This document shows positions 7,751 through 17,057 of a DNA stretch of 46,309 nucleotides, in pieces; positions within the stretch are counted from its first letter, which is position 1; every line of letters begins with the position of its first letter. Source of the stretch: Mangrovactinospora gilvigrisea (GTDB lineage Bacteria > Actinomycetota > Actinomycetes > Streptomycetales > Streptomycetaceae); assembly GCF_001879105.1 (NCBI RefSeq), contig NZ_MLCF01000102.1, forward strand, positions 1 to 46,309. Direction: 5' to 3'. The notes under the pieces are model-generated. The model was not told where the DNA came from and searched no databases. It saw only the letters and a program-made list of their open reading frames with translations. Both the position numbers and the translations under genes were made by a program.

Positions 7751-10326
7751 TGCGGCTGGCCTGGGAGACGCTGCGCCACCGGCGGGCCGCCTTCGTCGGC
7801 GCGCTGGTGGCGCTCTTCACCGCGTCCGCGCTGGTGGGGGCGTGCGGGCTGCTGCTGCAGACCGGTATCGCCGGCACGGTGGCGGTGGAGCGGTACGCGG
7901 GGGCGCCGGTCGTGGTGGCGGCCGATCAGAGCGCGCACCGGGTGACGGTGCGGCAGCACCACGGCCGCACCCGGGTGCGGGACCGCGCCAAGGCCGACGC
8001 GGGCCGGGTCTGGCTCGACGCCGGCGCCGTGCGGCGGCTCGCCGGGCTGCCCGGGGTACGCGCGGCGGTGCCCGAGGTGGACTTTCCGGCGGCGGTGGCC
8101 ACGTCCACCGGCCGCGGCGGATTCGCGGCCGGGCCGGACGGCACCTCCTCGCTCGGCCACGGCTGGGGCTCGGCGGCGCTCGCCCCGTTCCGGCTGACGG
8201 CCGGTCATGCGCCGGCCGGCGGCGGCGAGATCGCGGTGGACGCCGGCCTGGCCGGGCGCGCCGGGCTGCACCTCGGCCAGACGGTGCGGGTGCAGAGCGG
8301 CGGGGCGCTCGGCTCCTACCGCGTCGCGGGCCTGGTGCGGGCGCCGGGCAAGGACGGGCTGCGGCGGCAGGCCGCCGTCTTCTTCTCCGACGCGGAGGCG
8401 GCGCGGCTGGCCGGGCATCCGGGCCAGGTGGCCGCGGTGGGGCTGCTGGCCGATCCCGGTACGGGCGCGTCAAGGCTTGCGGACGAGGCCCGCGCGGCGC
8501 TGGCCGGCACCGCGGCGCGCGTCCACACCGGGGACGGCCGCGGTGCGGTGGAGTTCCCGGACGCGAGCACCGCCCGCACCCGGCTCACCAGCATGAGCGG
8601 CGCCATCGGGGGCACCGCGCTGTTCGCCGCGATCCTGGTGGTGGTCGGCACCTTCGCCCTGACGGTCCGGCAGCGGGCCCGCGAGCTGGCGCTGCTGCGG
8701 GCGGTCGGCACCACGCCGCGTCAGCTGCGGCGGATGGTGGGCCGGGAGGCGCTGCTGGTCGGGCTGGCGGCGGCGATCCCGGGCGCGGCGGTCGCGCTGC
8801 CGCTGGCGATGTGGATCCACGACCGGTTCGTGGCGCTCGGCGTCGTCCCCGACACGCTGCGGCTCGCGCTCGGGCCGATCCCGCTGGCGGCCGCGGTGGT
8901 GGCGACGGTGGCCGGCGGCTGGCTGGCGGCGCGGATCGCGGTGCGGCGGCCGGCCCGGGTCCGTCCCGGCGAGGCGCTCGCCGAGGCGGCCGCGGACGGG
9001 CGGCCGTTCGGCGCGGTGCGGCTGGTCGCCGGGCTGGTGCTGCTCGCGGGCGGGCTGGTGCTGGTGGTCGTGGAGCGGGGCCTGCGGGAGCTGGCCGGCG
9101 CGGAGCCGGTGGGCTATGCGACGGTCCTGGTGCTGGCGGCGTCGGTGTATGTGCTGGGCCCGGTGGTGGCCTGGGCTGCGGCGGCCGTGCTGGGCGGCCC
9201 GCTGGGCGCGTCGAGGGTCGCCGGGTATCTGGCGGCGAACAACGCGCGGGCGGCGGCGGGGCGGTTCGGCGCGGTGCTGGGGCCGCTCTGCCTGCTGGTG
9301 GCGATCGCCTGCACGACGCTCTTCATGGGGTCGACGCTGGATCATGCGGCGTCCGCGCAGGCCGCGTCGGGGACGCGGGCGGACTGGGCGGTGGCGTCGG
9401 CCGCCAAGGGCGTGGGGGTGCCGGACGCGGCGGTGGCGCGGCTGCGGTCCGTCCCGGGCGTCACGGCGGTGGTGCCGGTGCGGTCGACGCGGGTGCTCGT
9501 CCCGGACGGCGAGCATCTGGAGCACTACTCGGCGGTCGGCCTCGGGACGGCCGGGCTGACGCGGGCCGTCGACCTGGGCGTGCAGCGGGGCAGCGCGGCG
9601 GCGCTGCGGGAGTCGGGGACGGTGGCGCTGAGCCGGCCCGCGGCGGACGGGCTGGGGCGGGCGGCGCGCGTCGGGTCGCTGCTGCCGGTGACGCTGGCGG
9701 ACGGGACGGCGGTGCGGGTGAAGGTCGTCGCGGTGTACGGGCGGTCGCTCGGCTTCGGGGACATGGTGCTGGGCGGGGGGCTGGTGGCGGCGCACGCTGA
9801 CGACCGGGCGGCGTCGATGGTGCTGGTGGCGGGTGGACGCGAGCCCGCGGTGGCGTCCGCCGCGCGGGGTGGCGGCGCCCCGGCGCCGCGGGTGGCGGCG
9901 GCGCCCGAGGCGATGGCGTCGGCGGTGACGGGGAGCGGGAGCGGCGGGGGTGCGGCGAACTGGGTGATCGCCGGGCTGATCGTGGCGTTCACGGCGATCG
10001 GCGCGGTCAACGCGCTGGCGATGGCGACGATGGACCGGACCGGGGAGTTCCGGCTGCTGCGGCTGACGGGTCTGACGGTGCGCCAGGTGCGGGGGATGCT
10101 GCGCTGGGAGGCGGTGGTGGTCGCGGCCGGGGCCGTGCTGGTGGGGGTGGCGGCGGCGGGTGCGGTGCTGAGCGCGTTCGCGAGCGGCATGACGGGATCT
10201 GCGGTGCCGACCGTGCGGTGGCTGTCGCTGGGCGGGGTGGCCGGCGCGGCGCTGGCGCTGGCGATCGGGGCGGTAGCGGTCTCCGGGCGGGCGGCGGTCC
10301 GCCGCGGCGCGGTGTCGCCGCGCTGA
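7750..10326 (+). CDS. FtsX/MacB-like ABC transporter permease
   Basis: A membrane permease of about 858 residues. The ATG at 7750 shares its A with the TGA of the ATPase gene; a GTG one codon earlier is also possible. It contains two FtsX domains, as in actinobacterial MacB-like permeases. An N-terminal anchor helix precedes a large extracytoplasmic domain. Three membrane helices follow from about residue 290 (including TLFAAILVVVGTFAL-type sequence and the coupling motif RELALLRAVGTTPRQLRRMV). The second half repeats the plan and ends with MDRTGEFRLLRLTGLTVRQVRGML and two more helices. It pairs with the upstream ATPase in export or mechanotransmission. Confidence 0.92.
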   Translation: MRLAWETLRHRRAAFVGALVALFTASALVGACGLLLQTGIAGTVAVERYAGAPVVVAADQSAHRVTVRQHHGRTRVRDRAKADAGRVWLDAGAVRRLAGLPGVRAAVPEVDFPAAVATSTGRGGFAAGPDGTSSLGHGWGSAALAPFRLTAGHAPAGGGEIAVDAGLAGRAGLHLGQTVRVQSGGALGSYRVAGLVRAPGKDGLRRQAAVFFSDAEAARLAGHPGQVAAVGLLADPGTGASRLADEARAALAGTAARVHTGDGRGAVEFPDASTARTRLTSMSGAIGGTALFAAILVVVGTFALTVRQRARELALLRAVGTTPRQLRRMVGREALLVGLAAAIPGAAVALPLAMWIHDRFVALGVVPDTLRLALGPIPLAAAVVATVAGGWLAARIAVRRPARVRPGEALAEAAADGRPFGAVRLVAGLVLLAGGLVLVVVERGLRELAGAEPVGYATVLVLAASVYVLGPVVAWAAAAVLGGPLGASRVAGYLAANNARAAAGRFGAVLGPLCLLVAIACTTLFMGSTLDHAASAQAASGTRADWAVASAAKGVGVPDAAVARLRSVPGVTAVVPVRSTRVLVPDGEHLEHYSAVGLGTAGLTRAVDLGVQRGSAAALRESGTVALSRPAADGLGRAARVGSLLPVTLADGTAVRVKVVAVYGRSLGFGDMVLGGGLVAAHADDRAASMVLVAGGREPAVASAARGGGAPAPRVAAAPEAMASAVTGSGSGGGAANWVIAGLIVAFTAIGAVNALAMATMDRTGEFRLLRLTGLTVRQVRGMLRWEAVVVAAGAVLVGVAAAGAVLSAFASGMTGSAVPTVRWLSLGGVAGAALALAIGAVAVSGRAAVRRGAVSPR

Positions 10327-10377
10327 GTTGCGGCGCCGCACGCGGGGCGGGTGGGGTGCCAGGTGGGCCGGCAGCCG

Positions 10378-11409
10378 TCAGACGCCCGTGGAGTCGCGGA
10401 CGATCAGGCGGCAGGGGGTGGTGCGGATGCCGTGCTCGGGGTGGCCGTCTATGGCGGACATCAGGCGGAGCGCGGCGGTGCGGCCGACCTCGGTGAGGTT
10501 CATGTCGACGGTGGTGAGCGGGGGCCGGCAGGCCTCCGCCATCACCGCCCAGTTGTCGAAGCCGGCCACCGCCACGTCGTCCGGCACCCGGCGGCCCGCC
10601 TCGCGCAGCGCGTCCGCCGCGCCGCGGGCGATCTGGTCGCTGGCGCAGAAGACCGCGTCGCACTCCGGGTCGGTGCGCAGCACCGTCCGCATTCCCTGGC
10701 GCCCCCATGCTTCGGTCCAGGCCCCGTGGTGGACGCGTCCGGTGGCGAGCTCCGCGCCCGCTCCGCGCAGCGCGGCCACCGCCTCCTCGGCGCGCACCAC
10801 CGCCGAGCGGTGGTGCGCCGGACCGGTGAGGTGGGCGATCCGGCGCCGTCCGGTGGCCAGCAGGTGCTCGACGATCGCGCGGGCCCCCGCGGCGTCGTCC
10901 GGCACCACGGACGGATCGTCCGGAGAGGTGGACGGCCCGAGGGCGTACACCACCGGCACGGGGGACGGCAGTTGCAGCGGCGGGCGCGGGTCGGTGCGGC
11001 GGCCGGTGACGATCAGGCCGTCGATGCTGCGGTCCAGCAGCGTGCGGACGTAGTGCTGCTCGCGGATCGGGTCGCCGCGGGTGTCGCAGAGGAAGACGGA
11101 GATCCGCCCGGAGCCCAGCGCGTCCTCGGCGCCCAGCAGCACCGGCAGGCTGAACCGCCCGATCGAGTCGGTGGTGATCAGCCCGACGGTGAAGGTGCGG
11201 CCCGAAAGCAGGCCGCGGGCGAGCGCGTTGGGGTGGAAGTCCAGCTTCCGCGCCGCTTCCAGCACCCGCTGCCGGGTCTCCTCGCGGAGCCGTCCGCGGC
11301 CGTTGAGGGCCTTGGAGGCGGTGCCCGGCGAGACGCCGGCAAGCGCGGCCACGTCGCTCAGGGTGGCCCGGCCGGTCGCGCCCGGGGCGGTGCCCGACGT
11401 CGTCGTCAT
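10378..11409 (-). CDS. LacI-family transcriptional regulator
   Basis: A 343-residue LacI/PurR regulator. The N-terminal helix-turn-helix reads TLSDVAALAGVSPGTASKALNGRG (positions ~16-39) with the hinge helix LDFHPNALARGL behind it, followed by a periplasmic-binding-like effector domain. The ATG at 11409 is preferred; the frame extends a further 27 codons upstream without family similarity. The gene is divergent from the GH127 gene, with 198 bp between the two starts holding a good promoter and a candidate operator. It most likely represses the arabinofuranoside locus 11608-16932 until a sugar, perhaps L-arabinose or an oligomer, binds. Confidence 0.94.
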   Translation of the reverse strand: MTTTSGTAPGATGRATLSDVAALAGVSPGTASKALNGRGRLREETRQRVLEAARKLDFHPNALARGLLSGRTFTVGLITTDSIGRFSLPVLLGAEDALGSGRISVFLCDTRGDPIREQHYVRTLLDRSIDGLIVTGRRTDPRPPLQLPSPVPVVYALGPSTSPDDPSVVPDDAAGARAIVEHLLATGRRRIAHLTGPAHHRSAVVRAEEAVAALRGAGAELATGRVHHGAWTEAWGRQGMRTVLRTDPECDAVFCASDQIARGAADALREAGRRVPDDVAVAGFDNWAVMAEACRPPLTTVDMNLTEVGRTAALRLMSAIDGHPEHGIRTTPCRLIVRDSTGV

Positions 11410-11512
11410 GCGAAAACCTTTGCCGTCGCGTGGTGTTGAGGTGTGCTGTGCTGCGCCGCCCATGCTGGCACGGTTCGCCTCCGCGGCCAACGTCCGTTAG
11501 GCGGCAAGGGTC

Positions 11513-11541
11513 TTGACGGCCCTGCGGGGCGCCTCTACGTT
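11513..11541 (+). promoter_or_regulatory. Sigma-70 type promoter of the GH127 operon
   Basis: TTGACG at 11513-11518, exactly 17 nt, then TACGTT at 11536-11541. This is close to the Streptomyces HrdB consensus and among the best housekeeping promoters in the window. The predicted start is near 11548, leaving a ~60-nt leader before ATG 11608. Confidence 0.7.
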
Positions 11542-11555
11542 CGGCAGGCAGGCGA

Positions 11556-11575
11556 GTGGGAAAAGGATTTCTCAC
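11556..11575 (+). promoter_or_regulatory. Candidate LacI operator
   Basis: A dyad with arms GTGGGAAA and TTTCTCAC around AGGA (7 of 8 positions symmetrical). It lies about 8-27 nt downstream of the predicted start of the GH127 transcript, where a bound repressor would block elongation. A weaker AAA-CC-TTT dyad lies at 11414-11421 just before the LacI start and may be an autoregulatory half-match. The centre is not the CpG typical of LacI operators, so the assignment is tentative. Confidence 0.5.
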
Positions 11576-11607
11576 CGTTGCCCGCACCCCGATCGGCAGG
11601 AGCCGCC

Positions 11608-13632
11608 ATGCCCTCCGCAGGCCCCGTCCGCCCCACCGACCGCAGCAGCGCCGCACTCCGTCCCGACGCCTCCGCCGTCCTCACCGGTGACGGCCTGCTC
11701 GGACAGCGGCGCGCCGTCAACGCGTCCGTCAGCATCCCGCAGGGACCCGAGCGGCTGGAGGAGGCCGGAAACCTGGAGAACCTGCGCGCCGCCGCCCGCA
11801 AGGAGAGCGGCGAGGCGTTCCGCGGCGGGTATCCGTTCCAGGACTCGGACGTCCACAAGTGGCTGGAGGCTGCCGCCTGGCAGCTCGGCGACGACTCCAC
11901 CGCCACCGACCCCGGGCTGCCCGACCGGGTGCAGGAGATCGTCGGGCTGCTGCGCGGCGCCCAGGACGACGCCGGCTACCTCAACAGCTACTTCATGCTG
12001 GCCAAGCCCGACCAGCCGCGCTTCACCGAGCTGGTCTGGGGCCACGAGCTGTACACCGCGGGCCACCTCATCCAGGCCGCCGTCGCCCACCACCGGGCCA
12101 CCGGCCGCGGCGAACTCCTCGACATCGCGGTGAAGTTCGCCGACCTGATCGACGCGAGCTTCGGCCCCGAGGGCTCCGGCAAGCCGATCGACCGCATCGA
12201 CGGCCACCCCGAGATCGAGACCGCCCTCGCCGAGCTCTACCGGGAGACCGGCGAGCGCCGCTACCTCGACCTCGCCGGGTACTTCGTCGACGCGCACGGC
12301 CGCGGCACCCTCGGCAGCGACACCAACCACCACATGCGGCTCGGCTACTTCCAGGACCATGCGCCGGTGCGCGAGGCGAAGGCCGTCACCGGCCACTCCG
12401 TCCGGCAGCTGTACCTGCTGGCCGGGGCGACGGACGTGGCCACCGAGACCGGCGACGCCGAACTGCGCGCGGCCGTGGAGCGGCTGTGGGCGGAGATGGC
12501 GGCTCGTCAGACCTACCTCACCGGGGGCGTCGGCGCTCACCACTCCGACGAGGCGTTCGGTCACCCCTACGAGCTGCCCAACGAGCGCGCCTACTGCGAG
12601 ACCTGCGCGGCGATCGCCTCCGTGCAGTGGAGCTGGCGGATGGCGCTGCTCACCGGCGACACCCGGTACAGCGACCTGCTGGAGCGCACCCTGCTCAACG
12701 GGGTGCTGTGCGGGGTCTCGCTGGGCGGCGACCGCTACCTCTACGACAACCCGCTGCACGTCCGGGACGGCTTCGCCGACCAGGAGGGCGCGGGCGGCTC
12801 GCACGGCGAGGGCGACGACGGGGGCGGGCGGCGGGTCGGCTGGTTCCGCTGCGCGTGCTGCCCGCCGAACGTGATGCGGCTGCTGGCCTCGCTGCCGTCG
12901 TACGTCGCCTCGACGGACGCGGACGGGCTGCAGCTGCACCAGTACGCGGAGGGGACGGTCGCCGGCGGCGGGCTCGCCCTGGAGGTGGCGACCCGGTACC
13001 CGTGGGAGGGGCGGATCGCGCTGACGGTGCGGGAGGCCTCCGCGGGGGAGCGGACGCTGTCGCTGCGGATCCCGCACTGGGCGCGCGAGTGGACGGCCGA
13101 CGTGAACGGGCAGGCGGGGGCCGGGATTGATGGCGCGCGAAGCGCTTCCCCGGAAGGGCGGGGGCGGGAGACGGGTGGGCGGGACGGCGGGTGGCTGCGG
13201 ATCACCCGGGAGTGGGCGGCCGGGGACGAGGTCGTGCTGGACCTGGCGATGGCGCCGCGGCTGACCGAGGCGGACCCCCGGGTGGACGCGGCGCGCGGCT
13301 GCGCGGCGATCGAGCGCGGGCCGCTGGTGTACTGCGTGGAGGCCGGGGACCAGCCCGAACTGGGGGACGGGTACGGGCTGGACGACCTCGTCCTGGACGT
13401 GGCGGCGGGGCTGGCGGCGGAGTGGCGTCCGAAGCTGCTGGACGGGGTGTGCGTGGTGACGGCGACGGCGCGGGTGCGGGGGCGCTCGGGGAACGCGGGG
13501 TGGTGGCCCTACGGGGACGTCGACGCGGCCTCGGGCGAGGTGGGTGAGGCGGTGACGCTCACGGCCGTCCCCTACTACGCGTGGGCGAACCGCGGCGTCG
13601 GTGCGATGCGGGTGTGGATCCCGCGCGTGTGA
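11608..13632 (+). CDS. GH127 beta-L-arabinofuranosidase-like glycoside hydrolase
   Basis: A 674-residue glycoside hydrolase of the GH127 (DUF1680) family, which releases beta-L-arabinofuranose. The start at ATG 11608 follows CAGGAG. The zinc-thiolate active site known from the Bifidobacterium enzyme HypBA1 can be mapped: Glu331 and Cys333 in CETC, Cys417-Cys418 in CACCPPN, and Glu315 in HSDEAFG at the acid/base spacing. The (alpha/alpha)6 catalytic region spans roughly residues 40-430, followed by beta-sandwich domains. Near residues 504-528 there is a Gly/Arg-rich low-complexity insertion. No signal peptide is seen, so it probably acts in the cytoplasm on sugars imported by the downstream transporter. 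Confidence 0.93.
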   Translation: MPSAGPVRPTDRSSAALRPDASAVLTGDGLLGQRRAVNASVSIPQGPERLEEAGNLENLRAAARKESGEAFRGGYPFQDSDVHKWLEAAAWQLGDDSTATDPGLPDRVQEIVGLLRGAQDDAGYLNSYFMLAKPDQPRFTELVWGHELYTAGHLIQAAVAHHRATGRGELLDIAVKFADLIDASFGPEGSGKPIDRIDGHPEIETALAELYRETGERRYLDLAGYFVDAHGRGTLGSDTNHHMRLGYFQDHAPVREAKAVTGHSVRQLYLLAGATDVATETGDAELRAAVERLWAEMAARQTYLTGGVGAHHSDEAFGHPYELPNERAYCETCAAIASVQWSWRMALLTGDTRYSDLLERTLLNGVLCGVSLGGDRYLYDNPLHVRDGFADQEGAGGSHGEGDDGGGRRVGWFRCACCPPNVMRLLASLPSYVASTDADGLQLHQYAEGTVAGGGLALEVATRYPWEGRIALTVREASAGERTLSLRIPHWAREWTADVNGQAGAGIDGARSASPEGRGRETGGRDGGWLRITREWAAGDEVVLDLAMAPRLTEADPRVDAARGCAAIERGPLVYCVEAGDQPELGDGYGLDDLVLDVAAGLAAEWRPKLLDGVCVVTATARVRGRSGNAGWWPYGDVDAASGEVGEAVTLTAVPYYAWANRGVGAMRVWIPRV

Positions 13633-13653
13633 GCGGTTGCTGCTGCCGCCACT

Positions 13654-13679
13654 CCGCCCCGGCACCCGACAGGGGGCGG
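13654..13679. repeat. Intergenic GC-rich hairpin (REP-like family)
   Basis: A CCGCCCC/GGGGCGG stem with a 12-nt loop, without a T-run. It contains the CGCCCCGGCACCC core shared with other intergenic hairpins in the window. It may attenuate transcription between GH127 and the binding-protein gene. Confidence 0.45.
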
Positions 13680-13745
13680 TGGGGTGTCGGCGCCGTCGGT
13701 AGCCGGCGGCTCCCGGTTGGAGACCGAACTGAATCGAGGTGAACC

Positions 13746-15119
13746 GTGCAGAGATCCCGCTTACCCTCCCGGAGGGCGGTGCTGCGGGCCGGGGCCGGGG
13801 CGCTGCTCGGCGGCGCTGCCGCCGGGTGCGCGTTCGTGCCCGAGAACCGCGCCCACCACCTGGAGTTCCTCTTCTGGGGCTCCATCTACGAGGACCGCGG
13901 CGTGCACGCCGTCAGCCGCGCGTTCTCGCGCAGGCCCGGACGGCTGCCCGTCGCCGCGCAGGTCGTCGGCGGCGACTACGCCACGAAGATCAATACGCTG
14001 GTGGCGGCCCGTCAGGAGCCGGACATCGCCTATCTGCCCGCGGGCCTGGCGATGCGGCTCGGCGAGGGCGGACTCCTCGTCAACCTGCTCGACTACCGGC
14101 ACAAGTACCCGCAGATCGACGATCTGCTGCCGCAGGCCCTGCACTACTACACCGAGACCGCGGCCGTCCCGCAGACCGCCGTCGAGGTGATGATGCTCTG
14201 GTACTCGACCCGGCTCTTCAGCAAGGCCGGCGTCCCGGAGCCGCCGGTGGACACCGCGTCCGCCTGGAGCTGGGACCGCTATCTGGAGACCTGCGACCGG
14301 CTCACCTTCGACGAGAAGGGGCGCCGCCCCTCCGAGAAGGGCTTCGACCCCACCCAGGTCCGGCAGTTCGGCGCCACCGCCCCCACCACCGTCAACACCA
14401 CCCTCTACGCCCTGCTGCGCAGCAACGGCGCCGACCTCTTCGACGAGAAGGGCACCCGCTGCATCATCGACTCCGACGCCGCCGTCGAGGTGGTCTCGCA
14501 GATCGTCGAGATGATGTACGAGCACCGGGTGGCGCCCAGCCCCACCCTGCTCACCTCGATGAACACCGGCACCGCGCTGCTGCTGAAGTCGGGGCGGGTG
14601 GCCACCACCATCGACGGCTACTGGAACCTGCTGGACCTGGCGAACGCCCAGTTCCCCTACGGAGCGGGCGTGCTGCCCAAGTTCCAGGAGCCGATGACCG
14701 CGCAGACCAGCGGCATCACCGGCATCTTCAAGCGCTCCCAGTACCCCGAGCAGGCCGTCGAGTTCTACCTCCAGATGGCCGATCCGCGCAGCTGCCCCCT
14801 CTACAAGCAGGGCCTGTGGATGCCGCTGGAGCGCAGCTTCTACACCGACCCGAAGCTGCTGGCCACCTGGACCGATACGAAGATCCATCCGGCCGGGTTC
14901 GACCGGAGCACCGCGCAGCCCGCGCTGCACAACGTCTCGCCCGACCCGACCTTCCGGATCCGCAACAGCTCGGAGGTGTTCGCCCAGCTCACCCCGGCGC
15001 TCGACCCGATCTGGCTCGGCAAGCACCGCGGCACCGCCTCGGTGCGCAAGGCGCTGCGCCACGCCGCCGACGTCACCACCCCGTTCCTGGCCGGCGTCTA
15101 CCCCGACGTGAAGATGTGA
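13746..15119 (+). CDS. Sugar ABC transporter substrate-binding lipoprotein
   Basis: A 457-residue extracellular solute-binding protein (cluster 1 type, as for oligosaccharides). It starts at GTG 13746 with GAGGTG upstream. The N-terminus carries a twin-arginine-like SRRAVLRAG stretch and a lipobox ending AAAGC (Cys about residue 28), indicating Tat-assisted export and lipid anchoring. The maltose-binding-like fold is supported by GDYATKINTLVAARQEPDIAY and by VATTIDGYW/ITGIFKRS segments. It is downstream of GH127 and directly upstream of two permeases; the ligand is presumably an L-arabinofuranose-containing oligosaccharide, inferred only from context. Confidence 0.92.
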   Translation: MQRSRLPSRRAVLRAGAGALLGGAAAGCAFVPENRAHHLEFLFWGSIYEDRGVHAVSRAFSRRPGRLPVAAQVVGGDYATKINTLVAARQEPDIAYLPAGLAMRLGEGGLLVNLLDYRHKYPQIDDLLPQALHYYTETAAVPQTAVEVMMLWYSTRLFSKAGVPEPPVDTASAWSWDRYLETCDRLTFDEKGRRPSEKGFDPTQVRQFGATAPTTVNTTLYALLRSNGADLFDEKGTRCIIDSDAAVEVVSQIVEMMYEHRVAPSPTLLTSMNTGTALLLKSGRVATTIDGYWNLLDLANAQFPYGAGVLPKFQEPMTAQTSGITGIFKRSQYPEQAVEFYLQMADPRSCPLYKQGLWMPLERSFYTDPKLLATWTDTKIHPAGFDRSTAQPALHNVSPDPTFRIRNSSEVFAQLTPALDPIWLGKHRGTASVRKALRHAADVTTPFLAGVYPDVKM

Positions 15120-15136
15120 AGGAGTGACGGACCCTC

Positions 15137-16096
15137 ATGACCGCACTCGCCACACGCAGTTCCCGCCCTGACGGGCGCCGGCGCCCGCGCGCCCGGCACG
15201 CCGTCGGCGGACTGGCCCGGATGGAGCGCCGCTGGGGGATCGGGCTCGCGCTGCCGGTCGTCGTCGGCTTCGTGCTCTTCACCGTCGGGCCGATGATCGC
15301 CTCGTTCGTCATCAGCCTCACCGACTGGACCATCGGCGGCAAGGTCCGCTGGGTCGGATTCGGCAACTACCGCGCCATGTTCGGCAGCGACGACCTGTTC
15401 TCCAAGTCGCTGGGCGTCACCCTGTACTACACGCTGCTGGCCGTGCCGCTCGGGCTGGCGATCGCCTTCGGGGCGTCGCTGCTGCTGAACCGCGACGTCC
15501 GCGGGCGCGGGCTGTTCCGGGTGCTGTTCTACCTGCCCGTGCTGGTGCCCTCGGTCGCCTCGGCGGTGCTGTGGACATGGGTGTACAACCCCGACTTCGG
15601 GCTGCTCAACCAGCTGCTGCGGGCCGCGCACCTGCCCACCTCGCAGTGGATCTACAGCGACACCATGGCCATCCCCTCGCTGGCGATCATGTCGGCCTGG
15701 GGGTTCGGCAACGCCACCGTCATCTTCCTCGCCGGGCTGCAGGGCGTGCCTCGGCACCTGTACGAGGCGATCGACGTGGACGGCGGCGGGGCGTGGGCGA
15801 AGTTCCGCTACATCACGGTGCCGATGATGACGCCGACCATCTTCTACAACCTGGTGATGGGGCTGATCGCGACCTTCCAGGTCTTCAACGAGGCGTATCT
15901 GATGACCTCGGGCGGCCCGGACAACGCCACCCTCTTCTACAACTACTACCTGTGGCGGACGGCCTTCTCGGACGGGCGGCTGGGGTATGCGTCCGCGCTG
16001 GCCTGGGTGCTGTTCCTGATCGTGGTGGTGGCCACCGCCCTGGTGTTCCGCTCGGCCCGGCGCTGGGTCTACTACGAAACGGGGGACGGACGATGA
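15137..16096 (+). CDS. Sugar ABC transporter permease (MalF/UgpA type)
   Basis: A 319-residue membrane permease of the carbohydrate-uptake CUT1 class. Six transmembrane segments are evident, starting at IGLALPVVVGFVLFTVG. The EAA loop that docks the ATPase reads EAIDVDGGGAWAKFRYITVP, which matches the EAAxxDGAxxxxxFxxixlP consensus. It starts 17 bp after the binding-protein stop, with GGAG at 15121, and its TGA overlaps the next start by 4 bp. No ATPase gene is linked; in Streptomyces such importers commonly use the shared ATPase MsiK. Confidence 0.94.
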   Translation: MTALATRSSRPDGRRRPRARHAVGGLARMERRWGIGLALPVVVGFVLFTVGPMIASFVISLTDWTIGGKVRWVGFGNYRAMFGSDDLFSKSLGVTLYYTLLAVPLGLAIAFGASLLLNRDVRGRGLFRVLFYLPVLVPSVASAVLWTWVYNPDFGLLNQLLRAAHLPTSQWIYSDTMAIPSLAIMSAWGFGNATVIFLAGLQGVPRHLYEAIDVDGGGAWAKFRYITVPMMTPTIFYNLVMGLIATFQVFNEAYLMTSGGPDNATLFYNYYLWRTAFSDGRLGYASALAWVLFLIVVVATALVFRSARRWVYYETGDGR

Positions 16097-16932
16097 GGCG
16101 GCCGCGGAGCGGAGCGCGGAGGTTCCTGCTGTACGCGGTGCTGTGCGTGTGCGCCGCCGCCACGCTGCTGCCCTTCCTGTGGCTGGTGCGCAGCGCGCTG
16201 ATGAAGGACGGGCAGATCTTCAAGTCGCCGCCGGAGTGGCTGCCGTCCCCGTTCGCCTGGCACAACTTCGGCGGGGCGCTCACCGCCCAGCCGTTCGGGC
16301 GGTACTTCCTCAACACGCTGACGCTGGAGCTGGCGATCGTCCCCGGGGTGCTCTTTGTCGGGTCGATTTCCGCCTTCGCCTTCGCCCGGCTGCGCTGGCG
16401 CGGGCGGAACACGGTCTTCGCGGTGCTGCTGTCGGCGCTGATGCTGCCGTACGCGGTGACGCTGGTGCCGACGTTCATCGGCTGGCAGTACGCGGGGCTG
16501 GTCGGCACCTATGTGCCGCTGAGCCTGCCGGCGTGGCTGGGGGCCGGGCAGATCGGCAGCATCTTCCTGCTGCGGCAGTTCTTTCTCTCCATCCCGCGCG
16601 AGCTGGACGACGCCGCCTACGTGGACGGGGCGCGGCCGTGGACCGTCTACTGGCGGATCGTGCTGCCGCTCTCCCGGCCGGCGCTGCTGGTGGTCGGGAT
16701 CTTCACCTTCATCGGGGTGTGGAACGACTTCCTCAACCCGCTGATCTACCTCGCGGACGCCAAGCGGTACACGCTCTCGCTGGGGCTGGCGATGTTCCAG
16801 GGGTCGTACTCGGCGCAGTGGGGGTATCTGATGGCGGCCTCCACCATCGTCATCCTGCCGATCATCGTGCTGTTCTTCCTGGCCCAGCGGCACATTCTGG
16901 AGGGGATCACGCTCACCGGGCTGAAGGGGTGA
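16093..16932 (+). CDS. Sugar ABC transporter permease (MalG/UgpE type)
   Basis: A 279-residue second CUT1 permease, partner of the preceding gene and overlapping it by ATGA. Six membrane segments are visible, beginning FLLYAVLCVCAAATLLPFLWLV. The EAA motif is present as DDAAYVDGARPWTVYWRIVLPL, and the C-terminus GITLTGLKG is typical of MalG-like proteins. It closes the LacI-regulated sugar operon. Confidence 0.94.
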   Translation: MRRPRSGARRFLLYAVLCVCAAATLLPFLWLVRSALMKDGQIFKSPPEWLPSPFAWHNFGGALTAQPFGRYFLNTLTLELAIVPGVLFVGSISAFAFARLRWRGRNTVFAVLLSALMLPYAVTLVPTFIGWQYAGLVGTYVPLSLPAWLGAGQIGSIFLLRQFFLSIPRELDDAAYVDGARPWTVYWRIVLPLSRPALLVVGIFTFIGVWNDFLNPLIYLADAKRYTLSLGLAMFQGSYSAQWGYLMAASTIVILPIIVLFFLAQRHILEGITLTGLKG

Positions 16933-17057
16933 GACGGGGGCCCGCTCCGCGGAATGGACGGGGCGCGCGGGGCACGGGCGCGCGCCTCGGCCGGACGGCC
17001 GAGGGGCGGCCCGCAGGAATGGGTCGAACTGCTGACGGGGTGCAGAGTGATTCCCGT

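Noticed and set aside
13139-13148. Perfect GAAGCGCTTC palindrome resembling a LacI/CRE operator
   Set aside because: It lies in the coding sequence of the GH127 low-complexity insertion; 10-bp palindromes are expected by chance in 46 kb. Kept only as a remote possibility.
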